Shown here one piece after another: positions 49,280 through 57,626 of a DNA stretch of 64,000 nt. Numbering within the stretch: the first letter of the stretch is position 1; every line of letters starts with the position of its first letter. The notes beneath the pieces are model-generated. The model ran no database searches. It saw nothing but the letters and a program-made list of their open reading frames with translations, and was not told the origin of the DNA. This stretch comes from Streptomyces sp. NBC_01304 (GTDB lineage: Bacteria > Actinomycetota > Actinomycetes > Streptomycetales > Streptomycetaceae). The position numbers and the translations under genes are program-made. The stretch covers positions 2,170,001 to 2,234,000 of the forward strand of contig NZ_CP109055.1 in the NCBI RefSeq assembly GCF_035975855.1, read 5' to 3'.

Positions 49280-50988
49280 GAACCGCCCTCGGTCGTACGC
49301 GTGGACACCTGCTCGCCGGGCTCGCCGTGCTCCTCGTGACCGCCGTGGTGCGCCTGGATCTCCAGGAATTCTTCCGGCGTGGCCTTCGGAATGTGCGTAC
49401 CGGGCCCGTACATGGAGCGGGCGAGGCGCGCCCGCAGCCGGTCGGCTCGGCGGAACTTCCGCTCCACCCCGTTGGAGTCGACCTTCGGCCCCAACTCGAA
49501 GGCCTTGGGCTGCTCATGGGAGGTCAGCGTGTACAGCTGGGCGCGCGAGAGCGGCTCATGGACCTCGACGTACTCGCCGTGCGGCAGCCGCTTGATGGTG
49601 CCGGTCTCCCGGCCGTGCAGGATCTTCTCGCGGTCGCGGCGCTGCAGGCCCTGGCAGAAGCGTTTGGTGACGATGAAGGCGAGGACCGGCACGACGAAGA
49701 AGGCGATGCGGACGAACCAGGTGATCGAGTTGATGGAGAGATGGAAGTGCGTGGCCCACAGGTCGTTGCCGCCACCCACCATCAGCACCGCGAAGAGCGA
49801 CAGCCAGCCCACGCCGAGTCCCGTGCGCACTGGCTGGTTGCGGGGCCGCTGGGCGACGTGGTGCTCGCGCTTGTCGCCCGTGACCCAGGACTCGACGAAG
49901 GGATAGATCCCGATCGCCAGCATGATCAGGGGGAACAGCGAGAAGGGGATGAAGACGCCCAGCTCCAGGGTGTGTCCCCAGGCGTTGATCTCCCAGCTGG
50001 GCATCACCCGGATCAGGCCCTCGGAGAAGCCCAGATACCAGTCGGGTTGGGCGCCGGTGGACACATGGTCCGGCCGGTAGGGGCCGATCGCCCACACCGG
50101 GTTGATGGAGGCGACCGCGCCCATGATCGCGAGCACGCCGAAGACCAGGAAGAAGAAGCCGCCCGCCTTCGCCATGTAGATGGGCATGAACGGCGCCCCG
50201 ACCACGTTCTTCTCGCTCCGTCCGGGCCCGGCGAACTGGGTGTGCTTGTGGTAGAAGACCAGGATCAGATGGGCGACGATCAGGCCCAGCATGATGCCCG
50301 GCAGCAGCAGCACATGGATCGGGTAGAGCCGCGAGATGATGTCGTCGCCCGGGAACTCTCCGCCGAAGAGGAAGAAGGAGAGGTACGTCCCCACCACCGG
50401 GACCGACAGGATCGCGCCCTGCGCGAAGCGGATGCCGGTGCCGGACAGCATGTCGTCGGGCAGCGAATAGCCGGTGAGGCCGGTGATCAGGCTGAGGAAG
50501 AGCAGGGTCCAGCCGAACAGCCAGTTGATCTCGCGGGGCTTGCGGAACGCTCCGGTGAAGAACACCCGCATCATGTGCACCAGCATGCCGGCGACGAAGA
50601 CGACGGCCGCCCAGTGGTGGATCTGCCGGATCAGCAGTCCGCCGCGCACTTCCATGCTGATGTCGACGGTGGACTCGAAGGCCCTGGTCATCGGCACGCC
50701 GTTGAGCGGGGTGTACGCGCCGTTGTAGATGACCTCGACGCCGCTCGGCTCGAAGAAGAGGGTCAGGTAGATGCCGGTGAGGATGAGGATGATGAAGCTG
50801 TAGAGGCAGATCTCGCCGAACATGAAGGACCAGTGGTCCGGGAAGATCTTGCGCATCTGGGTCTTGGCGAGGGCGTTGATGCCGAGCCGGCCATCGGCCC
50901 AGTCGGCCATGCGCTCGCCCTTGCCGGGTCCGGGCCCGCGGGCTCCGGCCCGTCCGTTGCTCCGGGTGCGGTCGCTGCTTTCGCTCAT
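49276..50988 (-). CDS. Cytochrome b subunit of bc1 complex (QcrB-type), orphan copy
   Basis: A 570-residue QcrB-like cytochrome b. It begins with a hydrophilic leader (MSESSDRTRSNG) and has about nine hydrophobic segments. Heme and quinol motifs are visible: QIHHWAAVVFVAGMLVHMMRVF, GWTLLFLSLITGLTGYSLPDD, YPIHVLLLPGIMLGLIVAHL, HTQFAGPGRSE and PDWYLGFSEGLIR. A C-terminal hydrophilic extension is typical of actinobacteria. QcrA (Rieske) and QcrC partners are absent; the gene is followed instead by an SDR. ATG 50988 has GGGGGAG upstream. It is likely a second, accessory copy of the respiratory qcrB. Confidence 0.9.
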   Translation of the reverse strand: MSESSDRTRSNGRAGARGPGPGKGERMADWADGRLGINALAKTQMRKIFPDHWSFMFGEICLYSFIILILTGIYLTLFFEPSGVEVIYNGAYTPLNGVPMTRAFESTVDISMEVRGGLLIRQIHHWAAVVFVAGMLVHMMRVFFTGAFRKPREINWLFGWTLLFLSLITGLTGYSLPDDMLSGTGIRFAQGAILSVPVVGTYLSFFLFGGEFPGDDIISRLYPIHVLLLPGIMLGLIVAHLILVFYHKHTQFAGPGRSEKNVVGAPFMPIYMAKAGGFFFLVFGVLAIMGAVASINPVWAIGPYRPDHVSTGAQPDWYLGFSEGLIRVMPSWEINAWGHTLELGVFIPFSLFPLIMLAIGIYPFVESWVTGDKREHHVAQRPRNQPVRTGLGVGWLSLFAVLMVGGGNDLWATHFHLSINSITWFVRIAFFVVPVLAFIVTKRFCQGLQRRDREKILHGRETGTIKRLPHGEYVEVHEPLSRAQLYTLTSHEQPKAFELGPKVDSNGVERKFRRADRLRARLARSMYGPGTHIPKATPEEFLEIQAHHGGHEEHGEPGEQVSTRTTEGGS

Positions 50989-51071
50989 GCGTCTCCCCCT
51001 CAGGCGCCTCCCAGGGTAGACATCAGCATGCTCGTCCAACAGGCCTAGTACCTGGTGGAGTTGATCCGTCC

Positions 51072-51089
51072 GGGACCGTCCGACGTCCC
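51072..51089. promoter_or_regulatory. GGGAC-N8-GTCCC inverted repeat upstream of the orphan cytochrome b
   Basis: GGGACCGTCCGACGTCCC lies 84-101 nt upstream of the cytochrome b start, overlapping the methyltransferase end region. It resembles a widened DosR-like box but with a longer spacer, so the match is weak. Confidence 0.3.
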
Positions 51090-51103
51090 GCTCCGTGCCG
51101 GGC

Positions 51104-51811
51104 TCAGCGTTTGGTGGCGACCACGAGCCGGCAGCGGGGCGAGCCGTCGGGGCGCCGGCCGACGTCGTCGAGGGCGTACAACTCGACGTCCAGGCCCGCC
51201 TGTTGCAGCTCCGCGTGCACCTCGGCGAGGCGGAAGTCGCGGTAGTACATGACGAAGGGCGGCCGCCACAGCGCATTGCGGACCCGCATCGCGCCGTCGA
51301 AGCCGAGCAGCATCCAGTACGCCGGTGAACCGGGCCGCGGCGGGGCCGCCACGGGGAACGCGAACCGTCCGCCGGGGCGCAGCACGGCGGCGGCCTGGGC
51401 GAAGAGCCGCGGGCGCTCGGCGGGCAGGAAGTGCCCGAAGGCCCCGAAGCTCACGACCAGGTCGAAGGCCTCACGGAAGGGCAGCGCGAGCGCATCGCCA
51501 CGGACCCGCGCGGCGGGCGCCTGCGCCCGGCCGGTCCGGAGCATCCCCTCGCTGATGTCGACGCCCACCACCTGGTCCCGGCAGACCTCACGCAGCACGC
51601 CGAGCCCGGCGCCGGTGCCGCAGCACAGGTCCAGGCCGCTGCCGAAGGGGCCGAGCGCACGCAGGACGTCTTCCGTCGCGTCGAGGATGCGGTCGGGCGT
51701 ACGGAACGGGGTCTGGTCGAACTTCGGGGCGAGCAGGTCGTAGCCGTGCTCGACGGAGGACAGGGCCTGAACGGCCAGTTCGCGGAGGGTGGGGCCCTGG
51801 GGAGAGAACAT
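51104..51811 (-). CDS. Class I SAM-dependent methyltransferase
   Basis: A 235-residue Rossmann-fold methyltransferase. SAM-binding motif I is GLDLCCGTGAGLGVL; the acidic residue after strand 2 is in VVGVDISEGML; DALALPFREAFDLVVSFGAFGHF covers motif II and III; AAVLRPGGRFAF is the post-I loop. Substrate is unknown. ATG 51811 is chosen; the -10-like TATGCT at about 51824-51829 (minus strand) and DosR-like box at 51846-51859 lie directly upstream. Confidence 0.87.
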   Translation of the reverse strand: MFSPQGPTLRELAVQALSSVEHGYDLLAPKFDQTPFRTPDRILDATEDVLRALGPFGSGLDLCCGTGAGLGVLREVCRDQVVGVDISEGMLRTGRAQAPAARVRGDALALPFREAFDLVVSFGAFGHFLPAERPRLFAQAAAVLRPGGRFAFPVAAPPRPGSPAYWMLLGFDGAMRVRNALWRPPFVMYYRDFRLAEVHAELQQAGLDVELYALDDVGRRPDGSPRCRLVVATKR

Positions 51812-51845
51812 CGGGGCCGAGCATAGAGGGCGGCCCCAGCGATCT

Positions 51846-51859
51846 GTGACCAAAGTCCC
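51846..51859 (-). promoter_or_regulatory. DosR/DevR-like box upstream of the methyltransferase
   Basis: On the minus strand the box reads GGGACTTTGGTCAC, ending 35 nt before the methyltransferase start and about 16 nt upstream of a TATGCT -10-like hexamer. Position and sequence fit a response-regulator activator site. Confidence 0.45.
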
Positions 51860-52014
51860 GGCGGGGCCGGTCGCGTCGCGTGCTACAGTGCGATTGGCAC
51901 TTGAGTTACGCCCCCGTGCATTCCTCACGGATGCGGCGTCGGTGTCCATCTCACCGGGGATCGAACCCCGTCTCAGCATCACTTTCACGGTTTCCGGCTT
52001 TTCCGCGTCGTCAT

Positions 52015-52062
52015 GGGGCTCCGCCCCTGACCCCGCTCCTCGAACGCCGGAGGGGCTGATTT
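52015..52062. repeat. Diverged dispersed repeat, copy 4
   Basis: GGGGCTCCGCCCC followed by CCTCGAACGCCGGAGGGGCT and GATTT matches the module at 28951, 33000 and 44391 with several changes. It lies in the presumed leader of the Rho paralogue. Confidence 0.65.
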
Positions 52063-52138
52063 CTCGCCCCCCACTTCTCTCTTCGCCATGCCCTGCCTCA
52101 GCGCGGGCGGCCCTCTCGTCCTGGAAGGACACCCCATC

Positions 52139-53302
52139 ATGACCACCACACTCGAACCCCCCATCAGCACCACCCGGCAGAAGCCGGAAACCACCGCCGC
52201 ACTCGGCGTCCTCGACATCCCCGCCGGAAACGGCAAGGGCGGCGGCAACGGATTCCTCCGTGGCCCCGGCTATGTCGCGACCTCCGCCGACGTCCAGGTC
52301 CCCGCGGCCCTCATCCGCCGCCACGGCCTGCGCAAGGGCGACATCGTCCAGGGCGTCTGCGCCCGCCCCCGCACCCTCAGCGAGGTCGAGCAGGTCAACG
52401 GCCTCGCGCCGGAACTCCTGCGCGACCGCCGGAAGTTCGCCACCCTGACCCCGCTGCACCCTCGCGACCGGCTCCGTCTGGAGCACCCCGCGGGCGGACT
52501 CGCGCCGCGCATGGTCGACCTGATCGCGCCGATCGGCAAGGGACAGCGCGGGCTGATCGTGGCACCGCCCAAGACCGGCAAGACCGTGCTCCTGCAGCAG
52601 TTGGCCGCCGCGATCACCACGAACCACCCCGAGGCCCATCTGATGGTGCTCCTCGTCGACGAACGCCCCGAAGAAGTCACCGACATGCGCCGCGCCATCA
52701 AGGGCGAGGTGCTCGCGTCGACCTTCGACAAGCCGGCCAAGCAGCACATCGCCCTCGCCGAGCTCGCGATCGAGCGCGCCAAGCGTCTCGTCGAGCAGGG
52801 CCGTGACGTCGTCATCCTGCTCGACTCGCTGACCCGCCTGTGCCGCGCCTACAACAACGCGGCCTCCTCGGGCGGCAGGACGCTCAGCGGCGGCGTGGAC
52901 GCGTCCGCCGTGCAGGGGCCCAAGCAGCTGTTCGGCGCCGCGCGCCTTGCCGAGGAGGGCGGTTCGCTGACCATCCTCGCCACCGCCCTGGTCGACACCG
53001 GCTCCCGCGCCGACGACTACTTCTTCGAGGAGCTCAAGGGCACCGGCAACATGGAGCTCCGCCTCGACCGCGGCCTCGCCGACAAGCGCATGTACCCGGC
53101 GCTCGACCTGGCCCCGTCCGGCACCCGACGCGAGGAACTGCTCCTGCCGCAGGAGGAGTTGACGGCCATGCGCGGCCTGCGCCGGGTCCTGCACAACCGT
53201 GACTCCCAGACGTCTTACGAGGCGCTGCGCGACCAGCTCCGCAAGACGCCGGACAACGCGGCGTTCGTACGGCAGTTGCACCAGACCGTGCCGGGCGCGT
53301 GA
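52139..53302 (+). CDS. Short transcription-termination factor Rho paralogue
   Basis: A 387-residue Rho ATPase. The N-terminal region is only a cold-shock-like RNA-binding domain ([42 protein letters not shown]). The catalytic core has Walker A APPKTGKT (about 142-149; most Rho proteins have KAGKT), [25 protein letters not shown], and the Q/R-loop regions [21 protein letters not shown] and [14 protein letters not shown]. It lacks the long Arg/Gly-rich insertion of the main actinobacterial Rho and is far shorter than it. ATG 52139 follows GGAAGGA. It may be a conditional or specialised terminator. Confidence 0.88.
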   Translation: MTTTLEPPISTTRQKPETTAALGVLDIPAGNGKGGGNGFLRGPGYVATSADVQVPAALIRRHGLRKGDIVQGVCARPRTLSEVEQVNGLAPELLRDRRKFATLTPLHPRDRLRLEHPAGGLAPRMVDLIAPIGKGQRGLIVAPPKTGKTVLLQQLAAAITTNHPEAHLMVLLVDERPEEVTDMRRAIKGEVLASTFDKPAKQHIALAELAIERAKRLVEQGRDVVILLDSLTRLCRAYNNAASSGGRTLSGGVDASAVQGPKQLFGAARLAEEGGSLTILATALVDTGSRADDYFFEELKGTGNMELRLDRGLADKRMYPALDLAPSGTRREELLLPQEELTAMRGLRRVLHNRDSQTSYEALRDQLRKTPDNAAFVRQLHQTVPGA

Positions 53303-53303
53303 C

Positions 53304-53333
53304 GCTGCCGCTGCCACTGCCGCTGCCGCTGCC
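53304..53333. repeat. GCTGCC hexanucleotide microsatellite
   Basis: About five imperfect tandem GCTGCC units directly follow the rho-paralogue stop codon. Replication slippage could vary the number. No hairpin is formed, and a terminator role is unlikely. Confidence 0.8.
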
Positions 53334-53385
53334 GCGCCGGATAACGCCTTGCGCCCCGCGCATGCGGTCAGGCACGATCACGCCC

Positions 53386-53421
53386 ATGACCTACCGAATC
53401 GAGTCCCTCCCCCGCTGGTGA
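53386..53421 (+). CDS. Eleven-residue leader peptide overlapping the next gene
   Basis: ATG 53386 opens an 11-codon frame (MTYRIESLPRW) whose TGA overlaps the GTG start of the large unknown protein as GTGA. It is too short for standard gene finders. Either it is a translated leader coupling expression of the downstream gene, or it marks a frameshifted true N-terminus. The region upstream has GATCACGCCC without a strong SD. Confidence 0.45.
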   Translation: MTYRIESLPRW

Positions 53422-55091
53422 GCCGCACCGGCCGCCGCCCGGCCCGCAAGACGGCCGAGGGCGAGAAGCTGCTCCAGCTGTTCACCGCGCAGCTGCCCGA
53501 AGAGGGCGGCGGAGCCCCCGCGCTCGCTGCCGGGCTCCGTGAACTGAAGCCCTCCGCTCACCTCATCCACCGGGTCCTCGCGGACGTGCCCCACCCCGAG
53601 AGTTCCCGGATGCGGGACATCGGCGTCGTGCTCCTCGCGTACGAGGACCGGTACGCCCGCCTGCTCGGCCTGGCCCTGATCGCCCGTGCCCGGCTGCCGT
53701 TCGACACCGAGGCGGTACGCGCCATCGGGATGTCCCGCCCCTTCACCCACGAGGCCGTCGCCGCCCTGGAGACCCTGCCCGATCCCGTGCCCGACCTGCT
53801 GTCGCTCGCCGAGCGGATGCCGCCTGCGGATCGGCAGTTGAGGCACGTGCTGCCCGCACTCGTACGGCGCGCGGACGACCCGCGCGTACGGGAATGGCTG
53901 CTCCACCACCCCGAGGCCATCGCCGGTCTCGCGCCATCGACCGCCCGCCAGATCGCCGAAGCCGTCCGGCTCCTCGACCTCCTCCGCGAGCGGCCGGACG
54001 ACATCGGCATCGTCGACCAGACGCTGGGCCTCCTAGCCCGGATGACCAGCTGGGGCGACTACCGAGCCGAGATCCGCCACTACCCGGACGCCCGTGCCCT
54101 GTTCCTCGCACTCGCCGCGGCGGCCCCCGATCTACCGCCCTCCCTCGACCGCGCCGCCCAACTCACCTCGCTCGTCCAGGAGTTGTACAGCGGTCACAGC
54201 GGACTGCTCGACATGACGCCACGCCGGCACGGCGAACTCCTCGACGCCCTGTGCCGCCCCCTGCGGCGCCCGGACTGGACGGAGCTGGTCCGCACGGCCC
54301 GCGCCTCGGCGCCCCATGCCGACCAGCGCCATCGGGCCGCATGGATCGAGCGCACCCTGGCCCGGTGCCCCACCGATCCTCCGGGGCTGCGCATCGCGGT
54401 GGCCGTGCCCGATCCGGCGCACTCCACGCAGGTGGAGACCAGGATCCTCGTCGACGGCCACCCCGTGGTCGCCGATGCCTTCGACGCGGGACCGGCCCAC
54501 GCTCCGGAGTACCTGCTCGATCCCGGCCTGCTCCGGGCCACCGATGAGCCGCACGAGGTGGAGCTGGCCGAGGCCTACTGCACCGAAGGCTGCTGCGGCG
54601 CCCTCTACGTCACCGTCGTCCGCGAGGGCGACACCGTCGTCTGGCGCGACTGGCACAGGTCGAAGTCCACCGAAGACGCGCCGATCCCGCCCGCCCTGCG
54701 CTTCGACGCCGCCGCCTACGACGCCGAGGTCGAGCGAGCCACCGAGGACCACAGCTGGGAGTGGCCCGGCCGCACGCTCGCGCGACTCGTGCGGGAACGG
54801 CTGCGGGACGAACCGGAGTTGGTGCGCCGCTGGGACTGCCGACTGATCTGGGTCGGTACGCACCATGCCGAGCCCGGCGTCGTGAAGGCGTCCTTCATCC
54901 ATCCCGCGTCGGCCCGGCACACCGGTGACGACCCCTATGTCCAGCTCCTCTGGTCCTTCGCGGACGACGGCACCCCACCCGCCGCGCAGGCCGAGGCCGT
55001 GGTGCGCCGACTGCGGCGCGAGGATCTCACCACCTTCGCCCACCTGTCCGCAGGCACCCCCGGGGCGGCGGCAGCGCTCGGCTTCGAGTAA
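53418..55091 (+). CDS. Large cytoplasmic protein of unknown function
   Basis: A 557-residue protein I do not recognise. The first 300 residues look like irregular HEAT/ARM-type helices (LLQLFTAQLPEEGGG, HEAVAALETLPDPVPDLLSLAERM, LRHVLPALVRRADDPRVREWLLHHPEAIAGL). The rest is beta-rich: LRIAVAVPDPAHSTQVETRILVDGHPVVADAFDAG, then CTEGCCGALYVTVVREGDTVVWRDWHR, a Cys-rich and Trp-rich block, and a final helical domain ending LGFE. There is no signal or membrane segment. GTG 53418 overlaps the 11-residue leader frame; the open frame extends further upstream without a better start. Confidence 0.7.
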   Translation: MSRTGRRPARKTAEGEKLLQLFTAQLPEEGGGAPALAAGLRELKPSAHLIHRVLADVPHPESSRMRDIGVVLLAYEDRYARLLGLALIARARLPFDTEAVRAIGMSRPFTHEAVAALETLPDPVPDLLSLAERMPPADRQLRHVLPALVRRADDPRVREWLLHHPEAIAGLAPSTARQIAEAVRLLDLLRERPDDIGIVDQTLGLLARMTSWGDYRAEIRHYPDARALFLALAAAAPDLPPSLDRAAQLTSLVQELYSGHSGLLDMTPRRHGELLDALCRPLRRPDWTELVRTARASAPHADQRHRAAWIERTLARCPTDPPGLRIAVAVPDPAHSTQVETRILVDGHPVVADAFDAGPAHAPEYLLDPGLLRATDEPHEVELAEAYCTEGCCGALYVTVVREGDTVVWRDWHRSKSTEDAPIPPALRFDAAAYDAEVERATEDHSWEWPGRTLARLVRERLRDEPELVRRWDCRLIWVGTHHAEPGVVKASFIHPASARHTGDDPYVQLLWSFADDGTPPAAQAEAVVRRLRREDLTTFAHLSAGTPGAAAALGFE

Positions 55092-55181
55092 CCCTTCCCC
55101 TCTGCCACCCCCGGTCGCGCCTCCCGAAATGCTCTATTAGCGTGAATTGGGTGCATTTCGGGGGGTGAGGAGAGCGTTCCC

Positions 55182-56711
55182 ATGGACCGGATGGACCGAG
55201 TACAGATATCCGAGGGCCTGCAGGGCAGTGACGGCCTTGTCCGACGCCCGGCTTCCCCTTCCACCGGCGGCGCCCACGAGCACCGCTGGTGGATCCTCGC
55301 CGTCATCGGCATGGCGCAGCTCATGGTGGTCCTCGACGCGACCATCGTGAACATCGCGCTGCCGTCCGCCCAGCAGGACCTGGGCTTCACGGACGGCAAC
55401 CGCCAGTGGATCGTGACGGCGTACGCCCTGGCCTTCGGCAGCCTGCTGCTCCTGGGCGGCCGGATCGCGGACCTGGTCGGCCGGAAGCTGGTCTTCATGG
55501 TCGGCCTGGCCGGTTTCGCGGGCGCCTCCGCGCTCGGCGGCGCGGCCGGCAGCTTCACCATGCTGGTCACGGCCCGCGCCCTGCAGGGCATCTTCGCCGC
55601 GCTCCTCGCGCCGGCCGCCCTGTCCCTGCTGACCACTACCTTCACCGACCCCAAGGAGCGCGCCAAGGCCTTCGGCATCTACGGCGCGATCGCGGGCACC
55701 GGCGGTGCGGTGGGGCTGCTGCTCGGCGGCGTACTCACGGAGTACCTGGACTGGCGCTGGTGCCTGTACGTGAACCTGGCCATCGCGGCGCTCGCGCTGG
55801 TCGGCGGTTCGCGGCTGCTGCACGGCGGGCGCCCGGACGACCGGCCGAAGCTGGATGTGCCGGGCACGCTGTTGGTGTCGGCCGGACTGTTCTGCATCGT
55901 CTACGGCTTCTCCAACGCCGAGACGCACGCCTGGAGTTCGGCGTCCACCTGGGGATTCCTGGTGATCGGCGCCCTGCTCGTCGCGGCGTTCGCCTGGTGG
56001 CAGACGCGGGCGACGCATCCGCTGCTGCCGCTGCGCGTGGTGCTCGACCGGGACCGGGGCGCCTCGTTCCTGGCGATGTTCATCTCCGGCGCCGGCATGT
56101 TCGGCGTGTTCCTGTTCCTCACGTACTACCTGCAGCAGATCCTCGCCTATACGCCGGTCAAGACCGGCCTGGCGTTCCTGCCGATGGTCGGCGTGATGAT
56201 CGTGGCCTCCGTCGTCACCACCAACAACCTGGTGCCGCGCATGGGCGCCAAGCCGATCGTCCCGCTGGGCATGGGCCTGTCCGCCGCCGGCATGGTGTGG
56301 ATGACCGCCCTCGACCTGAACAGCGGCTACCTCACCCATGTGCTGCCGCCCCTGCTCGTCCTCGGCCTCGGCCTCGGCCTGATCTTCGCGCCGGCCATGA
56401 GCATGGCCACGATGGGCGTGGAGGCGCATGATGCGGGAGTCGCCTCGGCGATGGTCAACACCAGCCAGCAGGTGGGTGGTTCGATCGGTACGGCCCTGCT
56501 GAACACCCTCGCGACCAGCGCGGCCACCAACTACCTCGTCGGCAGGCAGCCCACACCCGACGTCATGGCCGAGGCCCAGCTGCGCAGCTATTCGACGGCC
56601 TACTGGTGGTCGGCGCTGTTCTTCGCGCTCGGCCTCGTCGTGTCGTACGTGCTGTACCGGCGCGGGGCCCCGGCCCAGCAGCAGGGCGAGGCCACGACCG
56701 TGCACGTGTAG
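55182..56711 (+). CDS. DHA2-type MFS drug exporter (14 TM)
   Basis: A 509-residue major-facilitator transporter with about 14 hydrophobic segments. Motif A is GRIADLVGRKLVF; motif C-type sequence is GIYGAIAGTGGAVGLLLGGVLTEYLDWRWCLYVNL; motif D1 is LDATIVNIALPSAQQDLGF. DHA2 proteins export drugs or other hydrophobic compounds with proton antiport. ATG 55182 has GAGGAGAG 7 nt upstream. No adjacent regulator is apparent; the phosphatase gene converges with 1 nt between stops. Confidence 0.92.
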   Translation: MDRMDRVQISEGLQGSDGLVRRPASPSTGGAHEHRWWILAVIGMAQLMVVLDATIVNIALPSAQQDLGFTDGNRQWIVTAYALAFGSLLLLGGRIADLVGRKLVFMVGLAGFAGASALGGAAGSFTMLVTARALQGIFAALLAPAALSLLTTTFTDPKERAKAFGIYGAIAGTGGAVGLLLGGVLTEYLDWRWCLYVNLAIAALALVGGSRLLHGGRPDDRPKLDVPGTLLVSAGLFCIVYGFSNAETHAWSSASTWGFLVIGALLVAAFAWWQTRATHPLLPLRVVLDRDRGASFLAMFISGAGMFGVFLFLTYYLQQILAYTPVKTGLAFLPMVGVMIVASVVTTNNLVPRMGAKPIVPLGMGLSAAGMVWMTALDLNSGYLTHVLPPLLVLGLGLGLIFAPAMSMATMGVEAHDAGVASAMVNTSQQVGGSIGTALLNTLATSAATNYLVGRQPTPDVMAEAQLRSYSTAYWWSALFFALGLVVSYVLYRRGAPAQQQGEATTVHV

Positions 56712-56712
56712 G

Positions 56713-57597
56713 TCACGCCTGCAGGTGGGCGGCGCGGACCGTGGCGAGGGTGGTGTCGGACAGGCCCAGGCCTTCCGTCAAGTAGCCCTCGAACGAGCCG
56801 TACCGGGCGTCGATCTCCTGGAAGGCGGCGTCCAGGAAGGCCGGCCGCAGCTCGGTGGCCTGCTTGATCTTCGCCACGTCGGCGCCCCGGGCGGCGTACG
56901 GCTCCAGCATCTTGGTGAGGTAGGCGTCGAGGCGCTCGTTGGACGCGAGGTAGTCGGCCGTCACGTCCTGCCTGCTGACGCCGAGGAGCGTCTGGAGCGA
57001 GGCGGCGGCCCAGCCCGCGCGGTCACGGCCGCCCGTGCAGTGGAAGAGCACGGGGGTGCCGTCCGCGGCCGCCAGCTCCTCGAACATCGCCCGGTAGGCC
57101 TTGCGCGCCGACCCGGCGGAGACCAGGTCGCGGTACATCCCCTCCATGGCACCCGGCTTGGTCATGTCGTCGAAGCTGCTCGCATCGGCCGGTCCCGCGC
57201 CGCCCGCACCGGCCGCCGCCCGGCCGGAGCTGGTGTCGCCGAGCACGTCGAGGTGGATGCTGGGTACGCCTTGCGGCAGCCGGTCCGGGCCCTTGGCGCG
57301 CTCGTCGTCGGTGCGCAGGTCCAGGACGCGGGTGATGCCGAGGGCCGCGAGTACGCCGATCTGCTCCTCGTCCAGCTTGCTCAGCTCGCCGGAGCGGAAG
57401 GTGACGCCCCGCTTCACCTGCCGCCCGTCCCTGGTGGCCAGACCGCCCACGTCACGCATGTTCGGCGACGCCGCGAGCGGAACGCTGCGCTCCGCGACGC
57501 TCAGTGACTGCTGCGGGTGGGACTGCTGCTCGTGGGGCTGCTGCTCATGGGGCTGCTGGTGCCGGTCGACCTGCTTCTCGTCATGCATGGTGACCAT
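56713..57597 (-). CDS. PtpB-like tyrosine-protein phosphatase
   Basis: A 294-residue protein of the bacterial PtpB / Y-phosphatase-3 family. The signature P-loop is HCTGGRDRAGW (nucleophile Cys187; the usual form is HCxAGKDRTG). Other family blocks are NMRDVGGLATRDGRQVKRGVTFRSGELSKL and VLDLRTDDER. Such enzymes dephosphorylate phosphotyrosine, and some act on phosphoinositides. The N-terminus carries a Gln/His/Pro-rich repeat, PHEQQPHEQQSHPQQ, which is low complexity. Starts at 57597 or 57588 are possible. A cluster of DosR-like boxes precedes it. Confidence 0.88.
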   Translation of the reverse strand: MVTMHDEKQVDRHQQPHEQQPHEQQSHPQQSLSVAERSVPLAASPNMRDVGGLATRDGRQVKRGVTFRSGELSKLDEEQIGVLAALGITRVLDLRTDDERAKGPDRLPQGVPSIHLDVLGDTSSGRAAAGAGGAGPADASSFDDMTKPGAMEGMYRDLVSAGSARKAYRAMFEELAAADGTPVLFHCTGGRDRAGWAAASLQTLLGVSRQDVTADYLASNERLDAYLTKMLEPYAARGADVAKIKQATELRPAFLDAAFQEIDARYGSFEGYLTEGLGLSDTTLATVRAAHLQA

Positions 57598-57626
57598 GAT
57601 GGGGGCTCGGCGGCACCCGCCGTCCC

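Larger units (their letters stand above)
51812..52138. other. 327-bp intergenic region between methyltransferase and Rho paralogue
   Basis: It contains a DosR-like box (51846-51859), a short hairpin CGGGG-ATCGAA-CCCCG (about 51954-51969), and a diverged dispersed repeat with a GGGGC-TCC-GCCCC hairpin (52015-52062). Any transcript of the rho paralogue starting in the left half would have a long leader. No further gene is seen. Confidence 0.6.

Noticed and set aside
51954..51969. Possible tRNA gene on the minus strand: CGGGGTTCGATCCCCG looks like a T-arm.
   Set aside because: No matching acceptor stem, anticodon arm or CCA end is present around it; only the hairpin remains.
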